A DNA stretch of 64,000 bases from Trinickia terrae (GCF_005144415.1 NZ_SWJE01000010.1:248001-312000); one strand, 5' to 3'. Numbered from the stretch's first letter, positions 36,113 through 45,052 are shown. Numbers and translations are program-made. Notes: generated by a model from the sequence alone, not told the origin.

Positions 36113-37983
36113 GCCAGACCTACGACATCGTCGCGATGGGCGCCGGCCACAACGGCCTCGTCGCCGCGGCCTATCTCGCGAAGGCCGGCAAGAAGGTGCT
36201 CGTGCTCGAACGCAAGGCGTGGCCCGGCGGCGGCGTCAGCACGCGCCAGCTCAACACGCCCGGCTACTGGCACGACGAGCATTCGAGCGTGCACATCATG
36301 ATTCAGGGCAATCCGATGCTGCGGCAGGACGAGCTCGGCCTGATCGACAAGCACGGCTTGAATTACCACTACTCGCCGGTGCCGCACGCGACGATCTTCC
36401 CCGACCAGTCGGCGCTCTTCACCTACAAGGACATCGACAAGACCTGCGAATGCTTCGCCAAGGTTTCGCAAAAGGATGCCGAGACGTACCGCAGTTTCGT
36501 GAAGATGAGCCAGCAGGTGCTGCAGGTGTTCATGCCGGGCCTCTACGCGCCGCCGCCTCCGCTCGGCGAGCTCGTCGCGATGCTCGACCGCAGCAACGAA
36601 GGCCGGCTCATGCTCGACTACATGAACCGCGACTGCCTCGATCTCGTCAACCAGCTCTACGAGAGCGACAAGATCAAGATCCATCTGCTGCGGCTCGTCA
36701 GCGAGAACCTGCAGGCGCCCAACGAGCTCGGCACCGGCATGGGCGTGCTGCTGATGCCGGGCATCATCCACACCTATGGCGTATCGCAGCCCGTCGGCGG
36801 CAGCGGCAAGCTGACTGAAGCGCTCGTGCGCTGCATCGAGTCCCATGGCGGCGAGGTGCGCTGCAATGCCGAGGTCGCGCGGATTCTCACGAGCGGCGGC
36901 CGCGCGATCGGCGTCGAGCTCGCAGACGGTGAGATGATCGCCGCGAAAGACGCCGTGATCGGCGCGATCCATCCGCACGTGATCCGCAAGTTCGTCGAAG
37001 GGGTGCCCGAGCCCGTCATGCAGCGCGCCGAGCGCGCCACGCTCGCGCCCTTCTCGATCATGGTCAGCCACTACGACTTGAAGGAAAACGCGCGCTTCCA
37101 CGCGGGCGAGGAAGTCGGCTACGCGACCATGCTCGAATTCATGGCCACCGACAAGCTCGACGAGATGCTCGCCGACTTCGACGACTTGAAGCGCGGCCTC
37201 ATCACCGAGCGTCGCCTCTGCGCGGGCGGCGACGAGAGCATCGGCGACAAAACGCGCGTGCCGCCCGGCGCGGGCATGTTCCATGGGATCACGTTCGCGC
37301 CCTACACGGTGAAAGACCCGCGCTGGGCCGGTAAGCACTGGGACGAGTTCAAGGAGGAGATCGGCGACCTGTCGCTTGCGCACTATCGCAAGTACGTCTC
37401 GAACCTGACGAGCGAGAACATCATCGCGCGCAGCATCGTGAGCCCCGTCGATCTCGAACGCTCGAGCCCGAACAGCATGATGCGCGGCGACGTGCACGGC
37501 GTCGCGCCGTACTTCTATCAGAGCGCCGGTCATAGGCCGACGCCCGACCTCGGTCAGTTCACCGTCCCTGGCGTCGAGCGGCTTTATCTCGCGGGGCCGT
37601 TCCAGCATCCGGGCGGCGGCGTCTACGGCGCGGGGCGTGCGACCGCGATGAGGATGTTCGAGCAGCTCGGCATGGACTTCGCGAGCGTCGCCGCGGGCGC
37701 GCGGCACGACACGGGGATGGCGAACGCGAAGGCCGGGGGCCGGCCTTCCGGGGGCCGGCCGTCCGGCATGGTCCTGCGCGGCCCTGCCAACGAAGAGCTG
37801 ATGCACGTCGAAGCGATGGAGCGCGTCGGCGACGAGCTCGTCATCAAAGGCAAGAGCTTCGGCACGATGCCGATGCAGGCGCGGCTCGACGCCGCCTCGG
37901 CCCGCGCGGGGCTCAAGATGCTCGGGCCATCGAAGCTCGCGTTCCTCGCGACGCTGCCGTTCCGCAAGGGGGGTGCGAAATGA
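36109..37983 (+). CDS. CrtI-like FAD-dependent oxidoreductase
   Basis: A 624-residue flavoprotein with an N-terminal GAGHNGLVAAAYLAKAGKKV dinucleotide motif, FAD-contacting WPGGGVST, and a C-terminal VERLYLAGPFQHPGGGVYGAGR. This is the phytoene-desaturase/amine-oxidase type. After that domain comes a Gly/Arg/Pro/Ser linker built from a 15-base tandem repeat and an extra tail of about 75 residues (MLRGPANEEL to the end) not typical of CrtI. It probably dehydrogenates or isomerises a cyclic intermediate. Starts with ATGA overlap. Confidence 0.85.
   Translation: MSQTYDIVAMGAGHNGLVAAAYLAKAGKKVLVLERKAWPGGGVSTRQLNTPGYWHDEHSSVHIMIQGNPMLRQDELGLIDKHGLNYHYSPVPHATIFPDQSALFTYKDIDKTCECFAKVSQKDAETYRSFVKMSQQVLQVFMPGLYAPPPPLGELVAMLDRSNEGRLMLDYMNRDCLDLVNQLYESDKIKIHLLRLVSENLQAPNELGTGMGVLLMPGIIHTYGVSQPVGGSGKLTEALVRCIESHGGEVRCNAEVARILTSGGRAIGVELADGEMIAAKDAVIGAIHPHVIRKFVEGVPEPVMQRAERATLAPFSIMVSHYDLKENARFHAGEEVGYATMLEFMATDKLDEMLADFDDLKRGLITERRLCAGGDESIGDKTRVPPGAGMFHGITFAPYTVKDPRWAGKHWDEFKEEIGDLSLAHYRKYVSNLTSENIIARSIVSPVDLERSSPNSMMRGDVHGVAPYFYQSAGHRPTPDLGQFTVPGVERLYLAGPFQHPGGGVYGAGRATAMRMFEQLGMDFASVAAGARHDTGMANAKAGGRPSGGRPSGMVLRGPANEELMHVEAMERVGDELVIKGKSFGTMPMQARLDAASARAGLKMLGPSKLAFLATLPFRKGGAK
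37735..37764 (+). repeat. 15-base tandem repeat in the CrtI-like gene
   Basis: Two adjacent 15-base units, GGGGGCCGGCCTTCC and GGGGGCCGGCCGTCC, differ at one base and encode GGRPS twice. It lengthens the linker between the flavin domain and the C-terminal tail and could vary by slippage. Confidence 0.7.
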
Positions 37984-38927
37984 CCCATGCCGTCGTGACC
38001 GGCGCGCAAGGCTTCGTCGGGCAGGCGCTCGTCAAGCGCCTGCTCGCCGACGGACTCAACGGCGCGCGCGTGACGAAGCTCACGCTGATGGACCTGCGCT
38101 TTGACGCACCACCCGAAGACGATCGCATCGCACAGATCGGCGGCAGCATCGCCGATCCAGCGACCCGCGCGCGGGCCTATGCGACGCCCGTCGATGCGGT
38201 GTTCCATCTCGCGAGCGTCCCCGGCGGCGCGGCCGAGAAGAACTACGCGCTCGGCCGCGCGATCAACCTCGACGCCACGCTCGGCCTGCTCGAAGACCTG
38301 CGCGGCCAGCCGCGCGCGCCGCGCTTCGTGTTCGCGAGCACGGTGGCGGTCTATGGCGAACAGTTGCCTGAAGTTGTCGACGAAACCACCCTGCCCGCTC
38401 CCGCGCTGACCTACGGCGCGCACAAGCTGATCGGCGAAGCGCTGGTTGCCGACGCCTCGCGGCTCGGTTGGATAGAAGGCTGCTCGCTGCGCCTGCCCGG
38501 CGTGGTCGCGCGGCCCGGCGACGGCGCCGGAATGATGTCGGCGTTCATGAGCCAGCTGTTCTGGAAGCTCGCGGCGGGCGAACCGCTGACCGTGCCCGTG
38601 TCGCCCGACGGCCGCGCGTGGTGGATCTCGGTCGGCGCCTGCGTCGACAACCTGCTGCATGCGGCAAGCGTCGCACCCGAGTGCTTCGACGCGCGCCGCA
38701 GCTATCAGATGCCCGTGCTGCACCTGAGCGTGAGCGAAGTCGTCGATGCGCTCGCGGCACGTTTCGGCGCCGATCGCAAGACGCTCGTCACCTATGCGCC
38801 CGAACCGCTGATCCAGAAGCTGTTCGCGAGCTATCCGCCGCTCTTGACGCCGCGGGCCGAAGCGCTCGGCCTCGTTCACGACGGCAGCGTCGAGCGCCTC
38901 GTCACACGCGCACTCTCCGGCAATTGA
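37980..38927 (+). CDS. NAD-dependent epimerase/dehydratase-family protein (DenD-like)
   Basis: A 315-residue extended SDR: HAVVTGAQGFVGQALV, ASVPGGAAEKNYALGRAIN, FASTVAVYGEQLP, and YGAHK as the Tyr-x3-Lys pair. It resembles D-erythronate dehydrogenase (DenD)-like proteins in the RLPGVVARPG and WISVGACVDNLLHA regions. It overlaps the flavoprotein stop by four bases. The likely act is dehydrogenation at a hydroxyl of a pathway intermediate. Confidence 0.83.
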   Translation: MTHAVVTGAQGFVGQALVKRLLADGLNGARVTKLTLMDLRFDAPPEDDRIAQIGGSIADPATRARAYATPVDAVFHLASVPGGAAEKNYALGRAINLDATLGLLEDLRGQPRAPRFVFASTVAVYGEQLPEVVDETTLPAPALTYGAHKLIGEALVADASRLGWIEGCSLRLPGVVARPGDGAGMMSAFMSQLFWKLAAGEPLTVPVSPDGRAWWISVGACVDNLLHAASVAPECFDARRSYQMPVLHLSVSEVVDALAARFGADRKTLVTYAPEPLIQKLFASYPPLLTPRAEALGLVHDGSVERLVTRALSGN

Positions 38928-38958
38928 CGCCGCCCCACTCTCTCGCAAGGAAACCCCG

Positions 38959-39891
38959 ATGAACATCCTCGGTCTCGAATACCTCGTCTTCGGCGTCGAC
39001 GACCTGTCCGGCGCGCACCAGTTCCTGCTCGACTACGGCCTCGACCCGGTCCACTATCACCCCGCCGAGGGCGGCACCTACGCCGCGCTCGACGGCACTG
39101 GCCTCGTCGTGCGCCCTGCCTCCGACCCGAGCCTGCCGCCGCTGCCGCCCGGCGCCGCGACGCCGTCGCTGCGCGAGACCGTCTACGGCGTGGCCGACAC
39201 CGCCACGCTCGCCGCGCTCGAGGCCAATCTCGCCGCGGACCGCGACGTCGCCGTCGATGCCGACGGCACGCTCCACTGCCTCGACGACTCCGGCTTCGGC
39301 ATCGCCTTCACGGTCACGCGCCGCCGCCCCTACGCGGCCCGCCACCTCGGCTTCAACGTGCCCGGCCAGCCGCCCGGCCGCGCGCCCAACGACTGCGCCG
39401 CCGACCCCGACGCCGTCATCAAGCCGCGCACGCTCTCGCACGTCGTCTACTTCGTCGCCGACGCGCAACAAGCCGAGGCGTTCTACGCGCGGCTCGGCTT
39501 CGTCGTCACCGACCGCTTCAACCACCTCGGCCCCTTCCTGCGCCCGGCCGGCACGCTCGACCACCACACGCTCTTCATGATCGAAAGCCAGAACGATCAC
39601 ATGATCGGCTGCAACCACTTCACGTTCCACCTGGGCAGCGCGAACGAAGTGCTCCAGCACGGCTGGAACTTCGTGAAGAAGGGCTACAAGAGCTTCTGGG
39701 GGCCGGGCCGCCACATCCTCGGCAGCAACTTCTTCTGGTACTTCAACAGCCCGTTCGGCGCGGCGATCGAGTTCGACGCCGACATGGACCTGCACGACGA
39801 CGCCTGGACGCCGCGCGCCTGCGACCCCGGCGCCGACAACTCGCAGATCTTCCTGTTCGACGCCCGCGGCAAGTGGGCGCCGGGCGAGTGA
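38959..39891 (+). CDS. Two-domain VOC protein, extradiol dioxygenase-like
   Basis: A 310-residue protein with two VOC domains, the plan of catechol 2,3-dioxygenase. The C-terminal domain has SHVVYFVADAQQAEAFY (His), TLDHHTLFMIE (His) and GAAIEFDADMD (Glu), the expected Fe(II) triad. The N-terminal domain lacks these ligands, as in true extradiol enzymes. Ring cleavage of a catechol-like intermediate is a fair prediction; glyoxalase-type chemistry is the alternative. Confidence 0.82.
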   Translation: MNILGLEYLVFGVDDLSGAHQFLLDYGLDPVHYHPAEGGTYAALDGTGLVVRPASDPSLPPLPPGAATPSLRETVYGVADTATLAALEANLAADRDVAVDADGTLHCLDDSGFGIAFTVTRRRPYAARHLGFNVPGQPPGRAPNDCAADPDAVIKPRTLSHVVYFVADAQQAEAFYARLGFVVTDRFNHLGPFLRPAGTLDHHTLFMIESQNDHMIGCNHFTFHLGSANEVLQHGWNFVKKGYKSFWGPGRHILGSNFFWYFNSPFGAAIEFDADMDLHDDAWTPRACDPGADNSQIFLFDARGKWAPGE

Positions 39892-39923
39892 CGCGGCGCG
39901 AACGAATCCATAGCGAGACGGCC

Positions 39924-40301
39924 ATGCCCTCCGACCACCCGCTGCCGATGCCCGGCGAACGCCTGCTCTGCGAGCTCGACACGATCCCCGACGGCGGCGC
40001 GCGCGGCCTCCTGCGCGAAGGGCTCGACGACAGGCTCTGCGTCGTGCGGCAAGGCGGCGAGGTGTTCGTGTGGCTCAACGACTGTCCGCACGAGCACCGG
40101 CCGATGGAGTACCGGCAGGACCGGTTTCTCTCGGCCGACGGCGGCCACCTCGTCTGCTACGCGCACTCGGCGCACTTCGACATCCGCACGGGCTATTGCT
40201 TCGCGGGACCGTGCGCGGGCAAGTCGCTGACGAAGGTGCCCGCACGCATCGAGCACGGCAAGGTCTGGATACCGCGCGAGCCGCCCTCCCTTTTCGATTG
40301 A
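39924..40301 (+). CDS. Rieske [2Fe-2S] ferredoxin-like protein
   Basis: A 125-residue single Rieske domain with LNDCPHEHRPMEY (Cys-x-His) and LVCYAHSAHFDIRTGYC (Cys-x2-His), both ligand pairs intact. ATG 39924 is chosen because the family starts here. No terminal oxygenase alpha subunit or reductase is in the operon, so its electron partner must be elsewhere, or it is an unusual stand-alone protein. Confidence 0.86.
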   Translation: MPSDHPLPMPGERLLCELDTIPDGGARGLLREGLDDRLCVVRQGGEVFVWLNDCPHEHRPMEYRQDRFLSADGGHLVCYAHSAHFDIRTGYCFAGPCAGKSLTKVPARIEHGKVWIPREPPSLFD

Positions 40302-40332
40302 TTCAAAGACCGACTTCAAACACGGATACGCC

Positions 40333-41496
40333 ATGTTCCAGTACTTTCCGACCAACTACGTCTGGAGCCTTTCGACGATGATCGCCTTGACGCACGGCGG
40401 CAACATCGGCGAAGTGGACGCGATGTGCGCGCCGCTCGTGGAAGCGGCGCGTGTCGGCGACGACCCCGGCACCGAGGCCTTCTACGCGGCCTGGAAAGGC
40501 GGCGCCGACCAGCTCGCGGCACTGGCGGACGACGACCTCGCGCACGGCCACAAGCTATCCGCCGGCGACAAGCTCGCCCGCGCCGCGCTCTACTACGGCA
40601 TCGCCGAGCGCATGCAGGCGCACGGCTTCGAGGCGCGCCTCGCGCTCTACTGGCGCTCGCTCGATCTGTTCGAGCAGGGCCGCACGCTCTCGCGCGAGAA
40701 CTGCGTGCGCGTCGAGATCCCCTATCGCGACGTCCCTCTCTCCGCGCTCTACGTGCGCGCCGAAGGCCTCGCGCCCGGTGAGCGCGCGCCGCTCGTCGTC
40801 GTGATGAACGGCCTCGACTCGACCAAGGAGATGCTGCAAAAGAGCGTGATGGGGACGATGTTCGCCAGGCGCGGCCTGTCCGCGCTCTTCGTCGACCAGC
40901 CCGGCACGGGCGAGGCGCTGCGTCTGCACAACCTGCCCGCCGTGCACGACACGGAGACGTGGGCCTCGCCGATCGTCGACTGGCTCGAGCAGCACGCCGA
41001 GGTCGACGCCGCGCGCATCGGCGCGCTCGGCGTGTCGCTCGGCGGCTACTACTGCCCGCGCGCGGTGGCGTTCGAGCCACGCTTCGCCTGCGGCGCCGTG
41101 TGGGGCGCGAACCACGATTGGCGCGCCGTGCAGCAGGCGCGCCTGAAGCGCGAAGGCGAGAACCCCGTGCCGCACTACTGGAAGCACGTGCAGTGGGTGT
41201 TCGGCGCGAAGGACCTCGACGACTTCTTCGCCAAGGCCGAGCCCATGCACCTGAACGGCGTGCTCGACCGCATCCGCGTGCCGTTCCTCGTCACGCACGG
41301 CGAGAACGACCGCCAGATCCCGCTCAAGTACGCTCACGAGACGTTCGCTCAGCTCGTCAACGCGCCGAAGAAGGATCTGTTCGTTTTCACCGCGCGCGAA
41401 GGCGGCGTCGAGCACAGCTCGCTCGACAACCCGCTCAACGCAGGCAACCGCATTGCCGACTGGCTCGCAGAGCAGCTTGGCGGGTCGCTCGCCTGA
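40333..41496 (+). CDS. Alpha/beta hydrolase, C-C bond hydrolase-like (FrsA/DHPON type)
   Basis: A 387-residue hydrolase with an N-terminal helical cap of about 130 residues, then VVMNGLDSTKEMLQ, a nucleophile elbow LGVSLGGYYCPRA (Ser), THGENDRQIPL (Asp) and GGVEHSS (His). This plan matches 2,6-dihydroxypseudooxynicotine hydrolase and similar enzymes that break C-C bonds in acyl-substituted rings. Placed after a ring-cleaving candidate, it suits the hydrolytic step. Confidence 0.86.
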   Translation: MFQYFPTNYVWSLSTMIALTHGGNIGEVDAMCAPLVEAARVGDDPGTEAFYAAWKGGADQLAALADDDLAHGHKLSAGDKLARAALYYGIAERMQAHGFEARLALYWRSLDLFEQGRTLSRENCVRVEIPYRDVPLSALYVRAEGLAPGERAPLVVVMNGLDSTKEMLQKSVMGTMFARRGLSALFVDQPGTGEALRLHNLPAVHDTETWASPIVDWLEQHAEVDAARIGALGVSLGGYYCPRAVAFEPRFACGAVWGANHDWRAVQQARLKREGENPVPHYWKHVQWVFGAKDLDDFFAKAEPMHLNGVLDRIRVPFLVTHGENDRQIPLKYAHETFAQLVNAPKKDLFVFTAREGGVEHSSLDNPLNAGNRIADWLAEQLGGSLA

Positions 41497-41523
41497 AATC
41501 CACCAAGACATCGAGAGAGACAC

Positions 41524-42657
41524 ATGGCATTGGTCAACAAGGTGCTCATCATCGGCGGCGGCATCGGCGGCATGTGCGCGGCGATCCAGCTGCGCAAGCT
41601 CGGCGTCGCGGTCGATCTCGCCGAGCTCAATCCGCAGTGGGCGCCCGACGGCGCCGGCATCACCATCAGCGGGCCGACGCTGCGCGCGCTGCGCGAAGTC
41701 GGCGTGGCCGGCGAAGTGCTGCGGCGCGGCGGCACGTGGCCCGCGATCGACATCTGCGACGCGAACGGGCGCGTCGCCGCGACCGTCACGACGCCGAGCG
41801 CAATCGGCGCCGACGAGCTGCCGGGCGCAGCCGGCATCATGCGCAGCGTGCTCGCCGAGATTCTCGGCAACGCCACGCGCAACGCCGGGGCACAGGTTCG
41901 CCTTGGCGTCACGTTCGAGCGCATCGAGCAGGATGCCGACGGCGTCGACGTCCTCTTCAGCGACGGCACGCGCGGCCGCTACGACCTCGTGATCGGCGCG
42001 GACGGCGTGAACTCCGCCGTGCGCAAGCTCGTGCTGCCCGGCTTCACTGGACCGAAGTTCACGGGCCAGGGCTCGTGGCGCGCGGTGATGCCGCGCTTGC
42101 GCGAGAACTCGACGATCTACATGGGCGAGACCACCAAGGCCGGCATGAACCCGATCAGCGCGACCGAGTGTTATCTCTTCGTCCTCGACAAGCGCGACGG
42201 CATGGATTTCATCGAGCCCTCGCAGTGGCCGGCCAAGCTCGCGGAGCTGCTGGAGGAGTTCGGGGGCGCGGTCGGCGAGTTCCGCAAAGGCCTGCTCGAC
42301 GGCTCGCTGAAAAACCACCGGCTGCTCTACCGGCCGCTCATGGGCCACATGATCGACGCGCCCTGGCACAAGGGCCGCATCGTGCTGCTCGGCGACGCCG
42401 TGCATGCGACGACGCCGCATCTTGCGTCGGGCGCCGGCATCGCCGTGGAAGGCGCGCTCGTGCTCGCCGAGGAGTTGGCGCGGCGCCACTCGCTCGAAGG
42501 CGCGCTCGCGGCCTACGCAGGACGCCACTACGACCGCGCGCGGCTCGTCGTCACGAGCTCGGCGCGCATGGGCCAGATCGAGCGCGAGGGCGGCTCGCGC
42601 GAGGAGCACACGCGCGTGATGCTGCACGCTCAAGAGGCGCTGCGCGCGCCGCTTTGA
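41524..42657 (+). CDS. FAD-dependent monooxygenase (UbiH/PHBH family)
   Basis: A 377-residue class A flavoprotein monooxygenase: VLIIGGGIGGMCAAIQL (FAD), YDLVIGADGVNSAVR (DG motif) and VLLGDAVHATTPHLASGAGIAVEGA (GD motif). It would hydroxylate an aromatic or cyclic substrate with NAD(P)H and O2, plausibly the entry step of the operon. It starts 27 bases after the hydrolase with AGAGAGA upstream. Confidence 0.9.
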   Translation: MALVNKVLIIGGGIGGMCAAIQLRKLGVAVDLAELNPQWAPDGAGITISGPTLRALREVGVAGEVLRRGGTWPAIDICDANGRVAATVTTPSAIGADELPGAAGIMRSVLAEILGNATRNAGAQVRLGVTFERIEQDADGVDVLFSDGTRGRYDLVIGADGVNSAVRKLVLPGFTGPKFTGQGSWRAVMPRLRENSTIYMGETTKAGMNPISATECYLFVLDKRDGMDFIEPSQWPAKLAELLEEFGGAVGEFRKGLLDGSLKNHRLLYRPLMGHMIDAPWHKGRIVLLGDAVHATTPHLASGAGIAVEGALVLAEELARRHSLEGALAAYAGRHYDRARLVVTSSARMGQIEREGGSREEHTRVMLHAQEALRAPL

Positions 42658-42679
42658 CCTACTCCAAAGAGCTATCGAC

Positions 42680-43438
42680 ATGAGCACTTTCTCTTCCTCG
42701 AACTTGAACGGCCGCGTCGCCGTCGTCACGGGCGCGGCGGGCGGGCTCGGCCGGGCGTTTGCGCTGCGGCTCGCGGCGAGCGGCCACCGGCTCGTGCTGA
42801 CCGACCGCGCGCCGTGCGGCGAGCTGGCCGGCGAGATCCGCGCGGCGGGCGGCGAGGCTATCGCCTTGGGCTGCGATCTGGCCGATACGCATGACGTCGA
42901 GCGCTTCGCCGCCGAAGTCATCGAGCGCGAAGGCCGGGCCGACGTGCTCGTCAACAACGCGGCGTTCATGCCGATGGCGCCGCTCGCCTCGATCAGCGCG
43001 GCGCTGTGGCGGCAGATCATGACGGTCAACGTCGACGCGCCGTTCCTGCTCGCGCAGGCGTTTTCGAAAGGGATGGCGGAGCGGCGCTGGGGACGCATCG
43101 TCAATCTCGCGTCCAGCACGGTCTGGGGGCCGCCGCCGGGCATGTCGGCGTACGCGAGCAGCAAGATGGCGGTGATCGGGCTAACGCGTGCGCTCGCCGC
43201 CGAGCTGGGCGCATACGGCGTTACGGTGAACGCGATCTCGCCGGGATTGACGCGTCATGCGGGCAGCGAGGCGAATCTGCCTGCTGTGGCGTTCGAAAGC
43301 GTACGCGCACGTCAGTTCATCCCGCGCACGGAGGCGCCCGAGGACCTGACCGGCGCACTCGCCTTTCTCGCCTCCGACGACGCGGCGTTCGTCACAGGGC
43401 AGGTGTTGAACGTCGATGGCGGCGGCTTCGGGTTCTAA
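42680..43438 (+). CDS. SDR-family oxidoreductase, last gene of the catabolic operon
   Basis: A 252-residue classical SDR: RVAVVTGAAGGLGRAFAL, Asp in VLTDRAP, NNAAFMP, NLASSTV, YASSK, and FVTGQVLNVDGGGFGF at the end. It follows the monooxygenase by 22 bases. It likely oxidises a hydroxylated or diol intermediate. After it there is an 84-base gap to the sigma-factor gene. Confidence 0.88.
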   Translation: MSTFSSSNLNGRVAVVTGAAGGLGRAFALRLAASGHRLVLTDRAPCGELAGEIRAAGGEAIALGCDLADTHDVERFAAEVIEREGRADVLVNNAAFMPMAPLASISAALWRQIMTVNVDAPFLLAQAFSKGMAERRWGRIVNLASSTVWGPPPGMSAYASSKMAVIGLTRALAAELGAYGVTVNAISPGLTRHAGSEANLPAVAFESVRARQFIPRTEAPEDLTGALAFLASDDAAFVTGQVLNVDGGGFGF

Positions 43439-43522
43439 AGCGTTGGGCCGTGCGCGACAATGGGCAACTGTCGGCACGCTGTTCAAGCGGGGCTTGTACC
43501 CAACGCGAGAGGAAGGTTGTCC

Positions 43523-44404
43523 ATGGACGACGACGTACACACCTTTAACGGGCTCCGCCCCCGATTGCAGAAGATTGCCTATCGAATGCTGGGGGGTGTG
43601 GCGGAAGCCGAAGATATCGTGCAGGAGGTCTGGCTGCGTTGGCATGCGGCGGCCCGTGAGAGCATCGATAACGCGGAAGCGTGGCTCGTCGCGGTAACGA
43701 CACGGATGTCCATCGACCATCTGCGGGCCGCGAAGATTCAGCGTGAACATTACACGGGCATCTGGCTGCCCGAGCCGCAGATGACCGACTCGCCGGCCAC
43801 GCCCGAGGAGGTTGTGGAGCGCGCGGACGACGTTTCCGTGGCATTTCTGATGCTGCTCGAGCGGCTGACGCCGGAAGCGCGGGCCGCCTTCCTGCTGCGC
43901 GAGGTCTTCGACGCGGACTACGGCGACGTCGCCCAGGCCATCGGCAAGTCGGAGGCGGCGTGCCGGCAACTGGTCAGCCGTGCAAGGGCGCAACTGCGCG
44001 ACGAGCGCCCGCGATACGAAGTGCCGCCCGAGACGCATCTTCGCCTGCTGCGGATGTTCGCCCAGGCGCTGGAGCGCGGCGACTTCCATGCGATCGACGC
44101 ATTGCTGGCCGAAGACGCCACGCTGATCGGCGACGGGGGCGGAAAAGTCCAGAGCTTCCCGAAGCCGATGCTGGGCGGCCGTCGCATCGCGCAGCTTTTC
44201 TACGCATCGTGCCTGCGCTACCGCAGCGAACTCAGCGTCAAGCTCGTGGTGCTCAATGGCCAGTGGGCGCTGCTGCGCTTTATCGAAGGCAAGCTCGAAT
44301 CGGCGCAGTCGTTCGAAACGGACGGCGAGCGCATCCTTCGCGTCCTCGTGCAGCGCAACCCCGACAAGCTGGCGCGCATCGCGGCGGCATGCGCCAACGG
44401 TTGA
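43523..44404 (+). CDS. sigJ: ECF41-group RNA polymerase sigma factor with SnoaL-like C-terminal extension
   Basis: A 293-residue sigma factor. Region 2 is ILQEVWLRW-like (DIVQEVWLRWHAA); region 4 is RAAFLLREVFDADYGDVAQAIGKSEAACRQLVSRA. The long C-terminus is a SnoaL/NTF2 domain. It has the three diagnostic ECF41 motifs: WLPEP at residues 81-85, DGGGK at 204-208 and NPDKL at about 279-283. In ECF41 proteins the extension controls the factor in place of an anti-sigma protein, and none is seen here. ATG 43523 has GAGAGGAAGG upstream. Likely targets: neighbouring cupin, LysR and epimerase genes. Confidence 0.92.
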   Translation: MDDDVHTFNGLRPRLQKIAYRMLGGVAEAEDIVQEVWLRWHAAARESIDNAEAWLVAVTTRMSIDHLRAAKIQREHYTGIWLPEPQMTDSPATPEEVVERADDVSVAFLMLLERLTPEARAAFLLREVFDADYGDVAQAIGKSEAACRQLVSRARAQLRDERPRYEVPPETHLRLLRMFAQALERGDFHAIDALLAEDATLIGDGGGKVQSFPKPMLGGRRIAQLFYASCLRYRSELSVKLVVLNGQWALLRFIEGKLESAQSFETDGERILRVLVQRNPDKLARIAAACANG

Positions 44405-44442
44405 ACGGTTTTTTCCTGGCGCGCACGCGCGGTTCACGTCGC

Positions 44443-44544
44443 CGATTGGTGCATCACGGGCAACACCATGAGCCTGTCCGCACGTCTACCGCGACATGCC
44501 GCGCCCTCCTACGATGATTTCGTGCGGCTCATTACCGCTGACGG
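44443..44544 (+). repeat. Duplicated leader element, copy 1 (before the cupin gene)
   Basis: An ungapped stretch of about 102 bases matches 46161-46262 at roughly three quarters of positions by hand count. Best kept: CGATTGGTGC, CAACACC, TGAGCCTG, GTCTACCGCGACA, CTACGATGA. It starts after the sigma gene and ends 53 bases before the cupin ATG. It probably carries shared promoter or operator sequence. Confidence 0.7.
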
Positions 44545-44596
44545 CACCCGCTCGGCTCGGGTGCTCACTCATCGTCGCCAGGAGAAACACACCATC

Positions 44597-45004
44597 ATGC
44601 TTCGCTTGAAAACCGCCGCACTGGCCGCGGCCGCCGTCGTATGCGCATGGATGGGCGAGGCCAGCGCCACGCCGCCCTCCGCCATCGTCACGCCGTTGAT
44701 GACGAAGGCGCTCGACGATTATCCGGGCAAGGAAGCCGTGATGATCACCGTCGAGTACCCGCCGGGCGCAGCCGATCCTGTTCACCGGCACAACGCGCAT
44801 GGGTTCATCTATGTGCTGGAAGGATCGATTGTGATGCAGGTCAACGGCGGCAGGGAGGTCACGCTGGGGCCTGGACAAACCTTCTATGAAGGCCCGAACG
44901 ATATCCATACGGTCGGACACAACGCGAGCCAGACCCAGCCGGCAAAGTTCATCGTGCTGCTGCTGAAGAACAAGGGTGCCCCCATTCTCGTGCCGGAAAA
45001 GTAA
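44597..45004 (+). CDS. Exported cupin-domain protein
   Basis: A 135-residue protein with a signal peptide (LKTAALAAAAVVCAWMGEASA) and one cupin domain: PVHRHNAHGFIYVLEGS (His, His, Glu metal site) and GQTFYEGPNDIHTVGHNAS (second His). ATG 44597 is chosen for its signal peptide and CAGGAG upstream. Such small periplasmic cupins are frequent partners of ECF41 and LysR genes. Enzymatic role unknown. Confidence 0.85.
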   Translation: MLRLKTAALAAAAVVCAWMGEASATPPSAIVTPLMTKALDDYPGKEAVMITVEYPPGAADPVHRHNAHGFIYVLEGSIVMQVNGGREVTLGPGQTFYEGPNDIHTVGHNASQTQPAKFIVLLLKNKGAPILVPEK

Positions 45005-45052
45005 ATCCGGGCGCGCGCCCGCGTTTTCTCCACCCTCCAAAAAACCGGATGC

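Noticed and set aside
40555-43164. 869-residue minus-strand frame over hydrolase, monooxygenase and SDR genes
   Set aside because: Shadow of three tightly packed plus-strand genes with intact catalytic motifs.
43440-43522. ECF41-type autoregulated promoter before the sigma gene
   Set aside because: A TGTC word exists, but the CGTC box at the needed spacing is missing, so the claim was restricted to the site before the LysR gene.
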